Assembly (NCBI RefSeq): GCF_947497915.1
Contig: NZ_CANMIJ010000001.1
Location: forward strand, 1,237,611 to 1,301,610
Origin: an uncultured Erythrobacter sp.
GTDB taxonomy: Bacteria; Pseudomonadota; Alphaproteobacteria; Sphingomonadales; Sphingomonadaceae
Length of the DNA stretch: 64,000 bases
Reading direction: 5' to 3'
Below, one piece after another: positions 29,569-39,792 of this stretch (within the stretch, counting starts at the first letter, position 1; each line of letters opens with the position of its first letter). The notes under the pieces were generated by a model that saw nothing but the letters and a program-made list of their open reading frames with translations, was not told the origin of the DNA and did no database searches. The position numbers were made by a program, and so were the translations under genes.

Positions 29569-30039
29569 TCCCCATATCCGATCAGCTGGCACCCATCCGG
29601 TGCGGCCCGTCACATCAATCTCACACCATCCAGCGCTGCATTCCAGCAACCGTGCGACAACGCCCGGCTGTGCGCGCCATCTCAGCGCGGAATTCGAATG
29701 CGGCTCTGCGCGCAAATCGATCAAACCCTCTCCCGTGACAAGGACACCGCGATCCAGGGTCAGCTGGCTTGAGGCGATCCAGCCCTGCCCGCCTTCCGGA
29801 TCTTGCACCAAACGCCAGCCTTCGCGCAGGCGAATGACCTTCACCGGCATCCCTTTGCGGCGATACACCCAATCGATCTTGTACTCACTGCTCGGCCCGA
29901 CACGCATGCGAACTTCGTCATATCTCAGCGACGCCCAATAGGGCACTTCGCGGTCCTGCGCCTGCACCGGTGCTCCGGCGAATGAGACCGTGAGGAACGC
30001 CGCCAAAGCGAGAGCGATTAGTGAACGGAAACCAGTCAT
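29554..30039 (-). CDS. Periplasmic SH3-domain protein
   Basis: Signal peptide MTGFRSLIALALAAFLTVSFAGAPVQAQ; two SH3-like repeats (RMRVGPSSEYKIDWVYRRKGMPVKVI, DLRAEPHSNSALRWRAQPGVVARL). Confidence 0.8.
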   Translation of the reverse strand: MTGFRSLIALALAAFLTVSFAGAPVQAQDREVPYWASLRYDEVRMRVGPSSEYKIDWVYRRKGMPVKVIRLREGWRLVQDPEGGQGWIASSQLTLDRGVLVTGEGLIDLRAEPHSNSALRWRAQPGVVARLLECSAGWCEIDVTGRTGWVPADRIWGEGEP

Positions 30040-30167
30040 GGCGTTAACTCTTAACGTCTCTCCGCCTCGCTTCAAGCTGGATTGGTGTAAACAGATTTCC
30101 ACGATTGTCCGCCCCGCACAGAATGCGCGTCTTGACCGCCATGCCTTTGTCGCCTTAGCCCGATGGC

Positions 30168-31181
30168 ATGGATCCACATTACACACCGCCGCACTTCCCA
30201 TCAGGCAAACCTAAAGTGGTGGTCACCCGCCAACTTATGCCCAGCGTAGAAAGCCGGATGAGCGAGCTGTTTGAGGCGGTGCTAAACACTTCGGATGAGC
30301 CAATGTCGCGCGATGCTCTGATCGCCGCGATGAGCGATTGCGATGTGTTGGTCCCAACGGTGACCGACCGGATCGATGCAGACATGATTGAAAATGCGGG
30401 TGATGGTCTGCGCCTCATCGCCAATTTTGGAGCGGGGATGGAGCATATTGACCTCTCTGCTGCGGCGAAGCGCAAGATCAAGGTTACGAACACGCCCGGC
30501 GTCTTTACGGACGATACAGCCGACATCGCGATGGCCGGAATTATCGGAGTGCCGCGCCGCATTCGTGAAGGCACCGCACTGGTGCGAAAAGGCGAATGGA
30601 GCGGGTGGGCTCCATCAGGTTTGCTAGGCCGTAAGCTGGGCGGGAAAGTGCTGGGCATTGTCGGGATGGGCCGCATCGGTCAGGCCGTGGCGCACCGCGC
30701 GAAAGCGTTCGGCCTGGAGGTTGCGTATTACAATCGCAAACGCCTGCCAGAATCGCTCGAACGGATGCTGGGCGTGCGATTTATTTCGGACGTTGATGCG
30801 CTTATCGGCCTAAGCGATATTCTTTCGCTGCATTGCCCGCTTACGGAGGAAACGCGCGACCTTCTTGACGCGCGGCGGATCGGCTTGATGAAAGACGGGG
30901 CAAGCATCATCAACACCGCGCGCGGAGAATTGATCGATCAGGAAGCTTTGATTGAGGCGCTCTATGGCGGGAAGCTCGCGGGTGCGGGCCTGGATGTTTA
31001 TCCTGATGAGCCAAATGTGGATGAGCGTTTGCTCAAGCATCCAAATGTGATGACCCTGCCTCATATCGGCAGCGCGACTGCGGAAGGGCGTGAGGCGTCC
31101 GGCGATAAAGTGATCGCAAATATCCGTTTCTGGGTAGACGGCCACCGTCCGCCGGATCAGGTGCTGACCGCCTTGGTATAA
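30168..31181 (+). CDS. D-2-hydroxyacid dehydrogenase (glyoxylate/hydroxypyruvate reductase type)
   Basis: GKVLGIVGMGRIGQAVAHRAKAFGLEVAYYNR NAD-binding motif; NTARGELIDQEALIEAL; LPHIGSAT. Confidence 0.92.
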   Translation: MDPHYTPPHFPSGKPKVVVTRQLMPSVESRMSELFEAVLNTSDEPMSRDALIAAMSDCDVLVPTVTDRIDADMIENAGDGLRLIANFGAGMEHIDLSAAAKRKIKVTNTPGVFTDDTADIAMAGIIGVPRRIREGTALVRKGEWSGWAPSGLLGRKLGGKVLGIVGMGRIGQAVAHRAKAFGLEVAYYNRKRLPESLERMLGVRFISDVDALIGLSDILSLHCPLTEETRDLLDARRIGLMKDGASIINTARGELIDQEALIEALYGGKLAGAGLDVYPDEPNVDERLLKHPNVMTLPHIGSATAEGREASGDKVIANIRFWVDGHRPPDQVLTALV

Positions 31182-31200
31182 CCGCCGCTCAGCGCGGCGG
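31182..31200. terminator. Hairpin at the convergent hydroxyacid dehydrogenase/fabI junction
   Basis: CCGCCGC-TCAGC-GCGGCGG perfect 7-bp stem immediately after the plus-strand stop. Confidence 0.5.
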
Positions 31201-31205
31201 ACTTA

Positions 31206-32024
31206 TCAAAGGTTCTCAAGCTGCGGCATGCCGAGCACGTGGAAACCGCCATCGACATGAATAATCTCACCCGTGGTGAACGCGCCAGCATCGCTGCACA
31301 GATACACCGCTGTCCCGCCAACCGCTTCAAGCGTGGCATTGCTGCGCAGCGGAGAATTCGTGTCGGTGTGCCTATAAGTCCTGCGCGCGCCGCCAATGGC
31401 GGACATGGCCAGCGTCTTCATCGGGCCGGGGCTAATGGTATTAACGCGGATACCGTCCGGGCCGAGATCGTCGGCGAGATACCGAACTGTCGATTCGAGA
31501 GCGGCTTTTGCCACTCCCATGACGTTATAATTCGGCGTCACGCGGGTCGATCCCATGTAACTTAGAGTCAGCACCGTACCGCCATTCTCGGCCATCATAG
31601 GATGGGCGCGCCGCGCGACTTCGATGAGGCTGTACGCCGAAATATCTAGAGAGGTGCGAAAGTTCTCTCGCGACGTATCGAGGATGCGGCCGCTCAGCTC
31701 CGATTTATCGGCATAGGCAATCGCGTGGATTACAAAGTCCAGCGTGGCCCAACGGTCCTGAAGCTCGCCAAAGGCAGCATCGAGGGAAGCATCGTCGGTG
31801 ACATCGACATCGAGCATGAAGTCAGAACCAACGCTCTGCGCCAAGGGTTCGAGCCGCTTGCCAAATCCTTCGCCCTGAAACGTGAACGCCAGTTCGGCGC
31901 CCGCATCGGCACACGCCTTTGCAATTCCCCAGGCGATAGAGCGATCATTGGCAACGCCCATGACGAGGCCGCGTTTCCCTGCAAGAGCACCACTCTTCAA
32001 AAGCACTTCCTCTGGCATGTTCAA
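31206..32024 (-). CDS. fabI: Enoyl-[acyl-carrier-protein] reductase (NADH)
   Basis: GKRGLVMGVANDRSIAWGIAKA, LTLSYMGSTRVTPNYNVMGVAKAALE. Confidence 0.97.
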   Translation of the reverse strand: MNMPEEVLLKSGALAGKRGLVMGVANDRSIAWGIAKACADAGAELAFTFQGEGFGKRLEPLAQSVGSDFMLDVDVTDDASLDAAFGELQDRWATLDFVIHAIAYADKSELSGRILDTSRENFRTSLDISAYSLIEVARRAHPMMAENGGTVLTLSYMGSTRVTPNYNVMGVAKAALESTVRYLADDLGPDGIRVNTISPGPMKTLAMSAIGGARRTYRHTDTNSPLRSNATLEAVGGTAVYLCSDAGAFTTGEIIHVDGGFHVLGMPQLENL

Positions 32025-32045
32025 TTCACCTTAGGCTGCGAGGAT

Positions 32046-33275
32046 TCACCCGTGAAACTTCGACATCAACATCGAACCGTTGGTACCGCCAAATCCGAAC
32101 GAGTTGGTCATCACGGTGTCAAGGCCAGCGTTCTCTACGAGCGAAGTAGCAATCTCTTCAGGTTTCAAAGCCGGATCGAGGCGCTCAACATTGATCGACG
32201 GAATGATAAAGTCATTCTCAAGCGCGAGAAGGCAATAGATCGCTTCCTGTGCGCCGGTGGCGCCCTGACTGTGACCGGTCATCGATTTTGTCGAGCTGAC
32301 CGGTGGCGTTGAACCGTCGCCAAACACGCGCCGTACCGCCTCTATCTCGCCCACATCGCCGACCGGCGTCGAAGTGCCGTGGGCATTGATATAGCTGACC
32401 TTGCGATCTTCGCTGAGTGTTTTGATTGCACCGCGCATCGCGCGTTCGCCGCCCTCACCCGACGGCGCAACCATGTCTGCCCCATCCGATGTTGCGCAGA
32501 AACCGGTGACTTCGGCGTAGATTTTTGCTCCGCGAGCTTGCGCGTGTTCGAGGCTTTCAAGAACGACCATCGCGCCGCCGCCGCCGATCACAAAGCCATC
32601 GCGGTCCGCATCGAACGCACGCGAGGCGCGTGCAGGTGTGTCGTTATATTTACTCGACATCGCGCCCATCGCGTCGAACAGGCACGACAATGTCCAATCC
32701 AGCTCTTCTCCGCCGCCGCCGAACATCACGTCCTGCTGGCCAAGCGCAATCTGCTGCGCCGCCATGCCAATGCAATGGAGCGAAGTTGAGCACGCCGAAG
32801 TGATGGAGAAGTTCATGCCCTTGATCTGGTATGCCGTCGCAAGGTTTGCGCTCACGGTCGAGGACATCGTCTTGGGCACCGCGAACGGCCCGATGCGCTT
32901 GGTCGCACCGGTTTTCAAAACCGTTTGATGCGCCATCAACATGGCGGAGGTGGACGGGCCACCGGAGCCAGCAATCACGCCGGTCATCGGGTTGATAACG
33001 TCTTTTTCCTCAAGCCCGGCATCAGCGATGGCTTGTCCCATCGCGATATGCGCATAGGCAGCCCCCGGCCCCATAAAGCGCAAAGTCCGCTTATCCACGT
33101 GCTCGGTCAGATCAAGGTCCACGGCACCCGCAATTTGCGAACGGAAACCGTGCTCTGCCATATCTTCGTTGAAGGTGATGCCGGATTTGCCCGCTTTCAG
33201 CGAGGCCAGCACTTCTGATGCATTCGTTCCAATCGAGGAGACAATCCCCAGCCCGGTAATGACGACCCGACGCAT
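32046..33275 (-). CDS. fabB: Beta-ketoacyl-ACP synthase I
   Basis: [16 protein letters not shown] active-site Cys, [22 protein letters not shown]. Confidence 0.96.
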   Translation of the reverse strand: MRRVVITGLGIVSSIGTNASEVLASLKAGKSGITFNEDMAEHGFRSQIAGAVDLDLTEHVDKRTLRFMGPGAAYAHIAMGQAIADAGLEEKDVINPMTGVIAGSGGPSTSAMLMAHQTVLKTGATKRIGPFAVPKTMSSTVSANLATAYQIKGMNFSITSACSTSLHCIGMAAQQIALGQQDVMFGGGGEELDWTLSCLFDAMGAMSSKYNDTPARASRAFDADRDGFVIGGGGAMVVLESLEHAQARGAKIYAEVTGFCATSDGADMVAPSGEGGERAMRGAIKTLSEDRKVSYINAHGTSTPVGDVGEIEAVRRVFGDGSTPPVSSTKSMTGHSQGATGAQEAIYCLLALENDFIIPSINVERLDPALKPEEIATSLVENAGLDTVMTNSFGFGGTNGSMLMSKFHG

Positions 33276-33320
33276 ATTATTCCCCTATCGCCCTGAAACC
33301 ATTCACGCTTTCGCCTATTT

Positions 33321-33830
33321 TCAGGCCTCTGAAAGCGCGACTTTCATATCTTTAACTTGGTAGATCACCTCGCCGTCTGCCTCAACACGGCCATCGGCCA
33401 CGCCCATGGTCAATCGGCGCGACTGCACGGCTTTGGTGAAGTCTACAAAATAGGTCAGCTTTTTGCGGTCAGGCCGCACCATGCCGGTTAGTTTGACCTC
33501 GCCAACGCCCAGAGCATAGCCCCGGCCCTGCCACCCGCGCCAACCAAGGTTGAAGCCGGTTAGCTGCCACAATCCATCAAGACCAAGGCAGCCCGGCATG
33601 ATCGGGTTGCCCGGAAAATGGCAGTCGAAAAACCACAGGTCCGGCGTGATGTCATATTCCGCTACCACATGGCCTTTTTCGTGAAGGCCGCCATCACCAG
33701 AGATATCGGTAATCCGATCCATCATCAGCATAGGAGGTGCCGGCAATTGTGCGTTGCCCGGTCCGAATAACTCGCCGCGCGAACATTTAAGCAGATCGTC
33801 ACGGTCAAAGCTGGTTGGAAAATCTGTCAT
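33321..33830 (-). CDS. fabA: 3-hydroxydecanoyl-ACP dehydratase/isomerase
   Basis: [27 protein letters not shown]. Confidence 0.97.
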   Translation of the reverse strand: MTDFPTSFDRDDLLKCSRGELFGPGNAQLPAPPMLMMDRITDISGDGGLHEKGHVVAEYDITPDLWFFDCHFPGNPIMPGCLGLDGLWQLTGFNLGWRGWQGRGYALGVGEVKLTGMVRPDRKKLTYFVDFTKAVQSRRLTMGVADGRVEADGEVIYQVKDMKVALSEA

Positions 33831-33934
33831 CGGCGTTGGTACGCTCCACCTGTTGGTAATTAGCTATTTGATAATGCGCCATAGAGTCGCGAAGCGGGCA
33901 GCGCAATGATGGTGCACCCGTTGCCCGTTCGGTA

Positions 33935-34654
33935 TCACCCGTTGCTGCACGCCTCGATTTCGGAAGGATCCGATCGGGTTTCACTGCGAGCGAACCGCGC
34001 GAAGTACCCGCGAATGTCGGGACGCTCGATAAACTCGACGAGATCGTACCCCACCGCGTCAAATTCACAGAACAGCAATTTGGGCGGGATACCATGGCGA
34101 TCCGTTGGACGATCAACATCAACAACAATGATCTGGCCGCCCTCCGCAAGAGCCGGCCAAAGCCGCCATAGGAACGCGTATGGCTCGGTCACCTCGTGAT
34201 ACATGTGGACAAGGAATATCCGATCAAAGCTGTCGACCGGCAATTGCGGATCGTCGGGTTTGCCGAGCTTTATCGAGATGTTTTCTAGCCGCTCTTTTTC
34301 GACACGCTGCCCAAGCCGTTGGAGCGCTTCGCGGCTGATGTCCTGCGCCAAGACGCGGCCATCTTCGCCCACTCTTTGAGCAAGGCGGACGGTGTAATAC
34401 CCCTCGCCCGCGCCGATATCGGCCACTGTTGTCCCGTCTTCGATGTTCGCAAGATCCATGACGACTTGCGCTTCGTTACGCTCATCACGGGCATCTTCGT
34501 TCGAAAATTCGTTCGAGACAATCTCGGCCACCGGACGGTCTGGAAGGGGGAATTCCAGCGCGGTCTCCGCTCTGTCAGACGTGTCCGCAGCCATTTCGCA
34601 GGCAGCCAAGGCCGGTGCAGCGATCAGAAGTGTTACAAGAGCGCGCCGGATCAT
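33935..34654 (-). CDS. SAM-dependent methyltransferase fold with a lipoprotein signal peptide
   Basis: MIRRALVTLLIAAPALAAC (lipobox LAAC), then VADIGAGEGYYTVRLAQRVG SAM motif I. Confidence 0.85.
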   Translation of the reverse strand: MIRRALVTLLIAAPALAACEMAADTSDRAETALEFPLPDRPVAEIVSNEFSNEDARDERNEAQVVMDLANIEDGTTVADIGAGEGYYTVRLAQRVGEDGRVLAQDISREALQRLGQRVEKERLENISIKLGKPDDPQLPVDSFDRIFLVHMYHEVTEPYAFLWRLWPALAEGGQIIVVDVDRPTDRHGIPPKLLFCEFDAVGYDLVEFIERPDIRGYFARFARSETRSDPSEIEACSNG

Positions 34655-35778
34655 TCGACGTCCTCAATCTCAACACTCTCCCCCGTCACCTGCTGTGCAA
34701 GAGCAGCGGATATAAATTCGTCAATCTCACCGTCCAACACCTTGTCCGGCGAGCTGGAGGTGACCCCGGTGCGCAAATCTTTGACCATTTGATACGGCTG
34801 CAGAACGTAGGAACGGATCTGGTGGCCCCACCCGATATCGCTCTTTTCCTGATACTCGCCCGAAGCCGCAGCCTCGCGTTCCGCCATTTCGCGTTCGAAC
34901 AGACGCGCTTTCAACATGTTCATCGCGGTTGCACGGTTTTTATGCTGGCTACGATCGTTTTGGCTCGCGACGACAATCCCGGTGGGCTGGTGCGTGATGC
35001 GAACTGCGGAATCTGTCGTGTTGACGTGCTGACCGCCCGCACCCGAAGCGCGGTAGGTATCGATTTTGAGGTCCGACGGGTTGATATCAATGTCGATATC
35101 ATCGTCGATCACGGGGTAGACCCATACACTCGAAAAGCTGGTGTGCCGTTTCGCTGCACTGTCATACGGGCTGATGCGGACGAGGCGGTGCACGCCGCTT
35201 TCGGTCTTTGAATAACCGTAAGCCCCCTCACCCTTGATCAGCAGCGTCGCGGATTTGATGCCTGCCTGATCGCCGGCCTGATACTCCACCGTTTCAACTT
35301 TGAAACCGCGCCGTTCGGCCCAGCGGCCATACATGCGGAACAGCATTTCCGCCCAATCCTGGCTTTCCGTACCTCCCGCACCCGCGTGGATTTCTAGGTA
35401 CGTATCGTTGCCATCGGCTTCGCCCGAAAGCAGCGCTTGAACTTTGTCCGCATCCGCACGATTGGCGAGCCGTTCCAGGCTTTTAAGACCATCATTGATG
35501 ATGCTCTCTTCATCCTCGGCCTCACCCATTTCGATGAACTCGACGGCATCTGCCATCTCGGCAGAGATTTCTCGCACCGTATTCACCGCCGTTTCTAGCG
35601 TCTTTTGCTCTCGGCTGATCGCTTGTGCTTCTTTCGGATTATCCCACAAGGTCGGGTCTTGGACACGCGCATCCAGCTCATCAAGACGGCGCAAAGCACG
35701 GTCCCAATCGAGCGACTGACGCACCAGATCAAGCGCAGCTTCGATCCGGTCGATATTGGCTTGGGCCTCGGCCCGCAT
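34651..35778 (-). CDS. prfB: Peptide chain release factor 2
   Basis: GAGGTESQDWAEML, RASGAGGQHVNTTDSAVRITH; GGQ and RF2-type SPF-equivalent regions in one frame. Confidence 0.95.
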   Translation of the reverse strand: MRAEAQANIDRIEAALDLVRQSLDWDRALRRLDELDARVQDPTLWDNPKEAQAISREQKTLETAVNTVREISAEMADAVEFIEMGEAEDEESIINDGLKSLERLANRADADKVQALLSGEADGNDTYLEIHAGAGGTESQDWAEMLFRMYGRWAERRGFKVETVEYQAGDQAGIKSATLLIKGEGAYGYSKTESGVHRLVRISPYDSAAKRHTSFSSVWVYPVIDDDIDIDINPSDLKIDTYRASGAGGQHVNTTDSAVRITHQPTGIVVASQNDRSQHKNRATAMNMLKARLFEREMAEREAAASGEYQEKSDIGWGHQIRSYVLQPYQMVKDLRTGVTSSSPDKVLDGEIDEFISAALAQQVTGESVEIEDVE

Positions 35779-35868
35779 AAGCTATCCTTTAAACACGTTT
35801 GCAATCTCGCTTAACGCTGGAGACGCGATTGTAAAGCACGGGCAATCGCACACGGACCGCCACGGTCG

Positions 35869-38376
35869 CTAGTAAATGCCGCCTTGATCTTCGACAAAGT
35901 CGCTAGGCTGATCAAAGCTGCTGCCAGCCTCCTGCTGACTGCCGCCGCGCCCCTTGCGGATCAACGCCAGAATCTCGTCACGCTTGGCTGCGATTTCATC
36001 CTGACGAGTGGAACGCTCTGGCTCAGTGTCAGGCTTAAACGCTTCCCAGATCACATCCGATTTTGCGGCACCTGTTGGCCAACCGTCAAAGACACGCTTG
36101 CCCGTCCGCCGGTCAACGCGGACCATGCGAATGCCTGCGGGTGCAATGGCGGGCAAATCGCTCCAGCGATCGCGGGAATTCTGGATCAAATCTTTGATAA
36201 TCGGCGCGACAATCGTCCCGCCAAAGGCATAACCGCCCAGATTGCGCGGGGTATCAAAACCAACATACGCGCCCGCAATCATTTGCTGCGTGCCGCCAAC
36301 GAACCAAACGTCCTTTGGCCCGGTGGTAGTCCCCGTTTTACCAAACAGAGGCAGGCCCAGAGTGTTGAGCACCGTAGCCGTCCCGCGATCCACCACGCCC
36401 TCAAGCATATGCGTCGTCTGGAATGCAGTGCGGGCGTCCATCACCTGCCTACCCTTCATGCCAAAGCGCGGCATTGGATTGCCATCCCATTCGGCAAGGT
36501 TGCAACCCGTGCAATTGCGATCGTCCGCCCGCCAAATGACCTTGCCGCGCCGGTCTTGCACGTAGTCAATGACAGTCGGATTGTTCAGGCGGCCATGGTT
36601 AGCCAAGGCGGAATACGCATTCACCATCCGCATCACGGTGGTTTCTTCAGAGCCAAGCGCCGTAGCGGCATACGGATCCGCTTCGCCAATGCCGACAGCT
36701 TCAATCGTATCGACCACGTTTTCCATCCCGGCCTGCATGCCGATCTGGACGGTCATAATATTCTGCGATTGCTCAAGCCCGTAGCGCAGCGGGAACTGGC
36801 CTGCGCGGCCACCGCGAATACATTTCTCACCCAAACGGTTGCCCTGATAATAACAGAAACGTGTGTTATCGATCTCTGTCGATGGGGTCATGCCGTTGTC
36901 GAGGCCAGTCGCATAGACAAACGGCTTGATGGTCGATCCGGGCTGACGCATCGCCTGCGTCGCGCGGTTAAAGTCTGATAGGCGGTGATCGAAACCGCCC
37001 TGCATCGCAATTACACGGCCGGTTTGCGGATTTTGAACCACTAGGCCGCCTTGAGCGGTCGGGATATTCGCCACACGGTAGCCGCTGCCTTGCGGGCGAA
37101 CCGCAATGACATCGCCTGCCTTCAACGCGTTGGGGGGGCTGGAAAGCGGTGCTTCGTCTCCGTTTGAGAAGCCAATGGTTGCGCTTCCGCCGCTGCGCTG
37201 GGTCACGACGCCCACGCGCCAGTCTTTGTAATTGACCGAGATATAAGAACTGCGCAGTTGGCCCGCCCAATTGCCTTCGCTAAGGTCGATGGTTGCGATT
37301 GATCCGCCCCATCCCCGGCGGCCGTGATACCGGACCAGTCCGGCGCGCAGAGCGTCACGCGCAGCATCCTGAATTTCCGGGTCGAGCGAAGTTCGAACCC
37401 ACAATCCGCCTGCATAGACGCTATTGTCGCCGCCTTCGGCAGATTCGCCAAATTGACTGATCAACTGGCGGCGCACTTCTTCGAGGAAATATCCTGCATC
37501 AACCGAACGCTGACTGCGTTGGTTGACAAGGCCAAGCGGCTGAGCGGCGGCCTGACTGCGCTCTGCGGCGGTTATATAGCCGTTCTCTTCCATCTGGTTG
37601 AGCACGAAATCGCGGCGCACCATTGCGGCGTCTTCCTGACCGCTGCGACCATAACGCTCCGGCGCTTTTGGAAGGATCGCGAGGAACGCCATTTCATGCA
37701 GATCGAGATCGCCAACGTCTTTATCAAAATAGGCACGCGATGCCGCCTGAACACCAAAACTGCGGCGGCCCAGAGGAATTTCGTTGAGATAAAGCTCAAG
37801 GATTTCTTGCTTCGTCAGCACGCCCTCGATCCGGCTCGCCAGGATCATTTCTTTCAGTTTACGAGAAACCGAGTACTCATCGCCTAGCAGCAGGATTTTT
37901 GCGAGCTGTTGAGTTATCGTCGAGCCGCCAACTGCGCGGTCACCGGAACCGAACTTCGTCGCGTAATCGAACACAGCATTGGCTGTGCCCGTGACATCGA
38001 CGCCGCCATGGCTGAAGAAGGTTTTGTCTTCGGCGGACAGATACGCACCGACCAGTTGCTCTGGAAAATCTGGATATTGCAATTGAACGCGCCGTTCGCG
38101 GGCGTAGGAATGGACAATCTCACCATCTCCGCCCCGCACGACCGTGGGCAACGGAGTTTCGTATTCTAGCAGGCTTTCAGCCTCGGGAAGATCGCTCGCA
38201 AGCCATACGAAAATGGCGATCCAAAGCACCAATCCGAACGCCAGCAACGCAGCGACAATCTTGAATAGTAGGCTGCCGCGCCATTTCTCGCCAAACCAAG
38301 CAATCGCGCCGCTGACATCGCGGTTCAGGCGATAGCGGATATATTCGAGGCTGGATTCGGGCGCTGTATCAGTCAT
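35869..38376 (-). CDS. mrcA: Penicillin-binding protein 1A
   Basis: Transglycosylase (SAEDKTFFSHGGVD, GGSTITQQLAK) and transpeptidase (RQPGSTIKPFVY, GKTGTTTGPKDVWFVG) motifs. Confidence 0.96.
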   Translation of the reverse strand: MTDTAPESSLEYIRYRLNRDVSGAIAWFGEKWRGSLLFKIVAALLAFGLVLWIAIFVWLASDLPEAESLLEYETPLPTVVRGGDGEIVHSYARERRVQLQYPDFPEQLVGAYLSAEDKTFFSHGGVDVTGTANAVFDYATKFGSGDRAVGGSTITQQLAKILLLGDEYSVSRKLKEMILASRIEGVLTKQEILELYLNEIPLGRRSFGVQAASRAYFDKDVGDLDLHEMAFLAILPKAPERYGRSGQEDAAMVRRDFVLNQMEENGYITAAERSQAAAQPLGLVNQRSQRSVDAGYFLEEVRRQLISQFGESAEGGDNSVYAGGLWVRTSLDPEIQDAARDALRAGLVRYHGRRGWGGSIATIDLSEGNWAGQLRSSYISVNYKDWRVGVVTQRSGGSATIGFSNGDEAPLSSPPNALKAGDVIAVRPQGSGYRVANIPTAQGGLVVQNPQTGRVIAMQGGFDHRLSDFNRATQAMRQPGSTIKPFVYATGLDNGMTPSTEIDNTRFCYYQGNRLGEKCIRGGRAGQFPLRYGLEQSQNIMTVQIGMQAGMENVVDTIEAVGIGEADPYAATALGSEETTVMRMVNAYSALANHGRLNNPTVIDYVQDRRGKVIWRADDRNCTGCNLAEWDGNPMPRFGMKGRQVMDARTAFQTTHMLEGVVDRGTATVLNTLGLPLFGKTGTTTGPKDVWFVGGTQQMIAGAYVGFDTPRNLGGYAFGGTIVAPIIKDLIQNSRDRWSDLPAIAPAGIRMVRVDRRTGKRVFDGWPTGAAKSDVIWEAFKPDTEPERSTRQDEIAAKRDEILALIRKGRGGSQQEAGSSFDQPSDFVEDQGGIY

Positions 38377-38478
38377 TGTTTCGAGGCGATTAGCATGACT
38401 TGTGTCAGGGTTGCCAGCGCCTTTGCATGGGTTTTACGCTGGCGCGCGATAGCGTTGCAATTGTGCCATGGCGAACGC

Positions 38479-39348
38479 TTACGTCTCACTGCGCCGTGCG
38501 AAGTAAACACGGATCGCCCTAGCCAGCACCTCGGCGTATTGCGCGCGCCCCTCTTCTGTCGTCAGACGCGCACGGTCACCCTCGTTCGTGACAAATCCGC
38601 TCTCAAACAAGACCGCCGGAACATCAGGCGCGCGAAGAACTGCAAGCGCGGCGGAACGCCGGGCAGACGGGTGAAAGCGGAGCTTGCCCTCGCCCTCGCG
38701 CACGATCAACGAGGAAAATTCTGCCGCGTCTTCTTGCGTGCGCGCCTGAGATAGCTCGACCAGAATAGCGCTCACCTCTTCGCTCTGCCCTTCGATCTCG
38801 ATACCGTTTACGCTGTCCGCATTGTTTTCACGCGCAGCAAAACGCGCCGCCGCCTCGCTCGATGCTTCGCTGGACAATGTGTACACGCTCGCGCCGGACA
38901 CTTCGCTTGCGTCACCCGCAGAATCGGCGTGGATAGAAATGAACAAGTCCGCCTCCAACTGGCGGGCGATTTCAGGGCGATTTCCCAACGGCACAATCAC
39001 ATCGTCATCGCGCGTCATCGCAACGCGAATTCCGCCATCGGCGAGCAAGGCATCGCGCAAAGCAAGGCTCACCGCGAGGACAATGTCTTTCTCATTCACG
39101 CCGCCGCTAACAGAGCCAGGGTCGCGCCCACCATGTCCCGCATCAATCACAACAAGTGGACGGCCATCATCGTCCGGCCCAGCGACATCGGGCAGCTGAA
39201 CTGACACTTCGTCTGGGGACAGTAGAAAGCTTAAGACGTAATCCCGGCCAAACTGAGGAACTGGGATTTTTATGCCAAGCGCCAAGGCCCCAGCAAGCAG
39301 CAATGCAGGAAGCGTGACAATCAAAATAAGGAGCGTTCGTATGCTCAT
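38479..39348 (-). CDS. N-acetylmuramoyl-L-alanine amidase
   Basis: VIDAGHGGRDPGSVSG, ADLFISIHADS, VLFESGFVTNEGDRARL; N-terminal signal anchor. Confidence 0.93.
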   Translation of the reverse strand: MSIRTLLILIVTLPALLLAGALALGIKIPVPQFGRDYVLSFLLSPDEVSVQLPDVAGPDDDGRPLVVIDAGHGGRDPGSVSGGVNEKDIVLAVSLALRDALLADGGIRVAMTRDDDVIVPLGNRPEIARQLEADLFISIHADSAGDASEVSGASVYTLSSEASSEAAARFAARENNADSVNGIEIEGQSEEVSAILVELSQARTQEDAAEFSSLIVREGEGKLRFHPSARRSAALAVLRAPDVPAVLFESGFVTNEGDRARLTTEEGRAQYAEVLARAIRVYFARRSET

Positions 39349-39445
39349 TGCGCATCATGCTTAGGATGTTGCGTAATATAAGCGCAATAGAGTTGCTTGC
39401 AGCTACCCACGGTGCTACGACAAAAAACACTGAAACTGCGCTTCT

Positions 39446-39792
39446 ACGGGTATTTACAACCCGTTTGACGGTGAGAGTTTCTTCCGAATGGGCTCTCTAC
39501 CCGCGATAATCGCTAAGAGGGTCCGCACAACAGGTTGATGTAGTGACGAGACGCCCCTCCTCGCAGATAGATTCGCAGCGCCCCTTTGGCGCTGGCAAAG
39601 ATGCGAGCCGGAGCGCGGTATTATTCCGCAACTCGATCACGGCAGACACGAATATCGCAGGCTCCTCGGTAACACGGCGAGAAGCGAAGACACCAAACGG
39701 CGCGGCCAGTCCGCGCTTTATTTCATCACATAATTTACGCCCCCTTCGCGAGCCTTTGGCTGCGCGTGGCCGCGGCGTATGGAGACAATTCA
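39446..39792 (+). promoter_or_regulatory. Long structured 5' leader of rne
   Basis: Roughly 440-nt gap before rne with several hairpins: ACGGGT...ACCCGT (39446-39464), AGCGCC...GGCGCT (within about 39570-39600), GCGCGG-CCAGT-CCGCGC followed by TTTATTT (39700-39723). Confidence 0.55.

Noticed and set aside
34651-35778. Possible programmed +1 frameshift in prfB
   Set aside because: The RF2 ORF is continuous from its N-terminus; no in-frame early stop or CTTTGA slippery site is needed to express it.
35884-36978. 364-aa plus-strand ORF opposite mrcA
   Set aside because: Antisense shadow of PBP1A; no independent start or RBS evidence.
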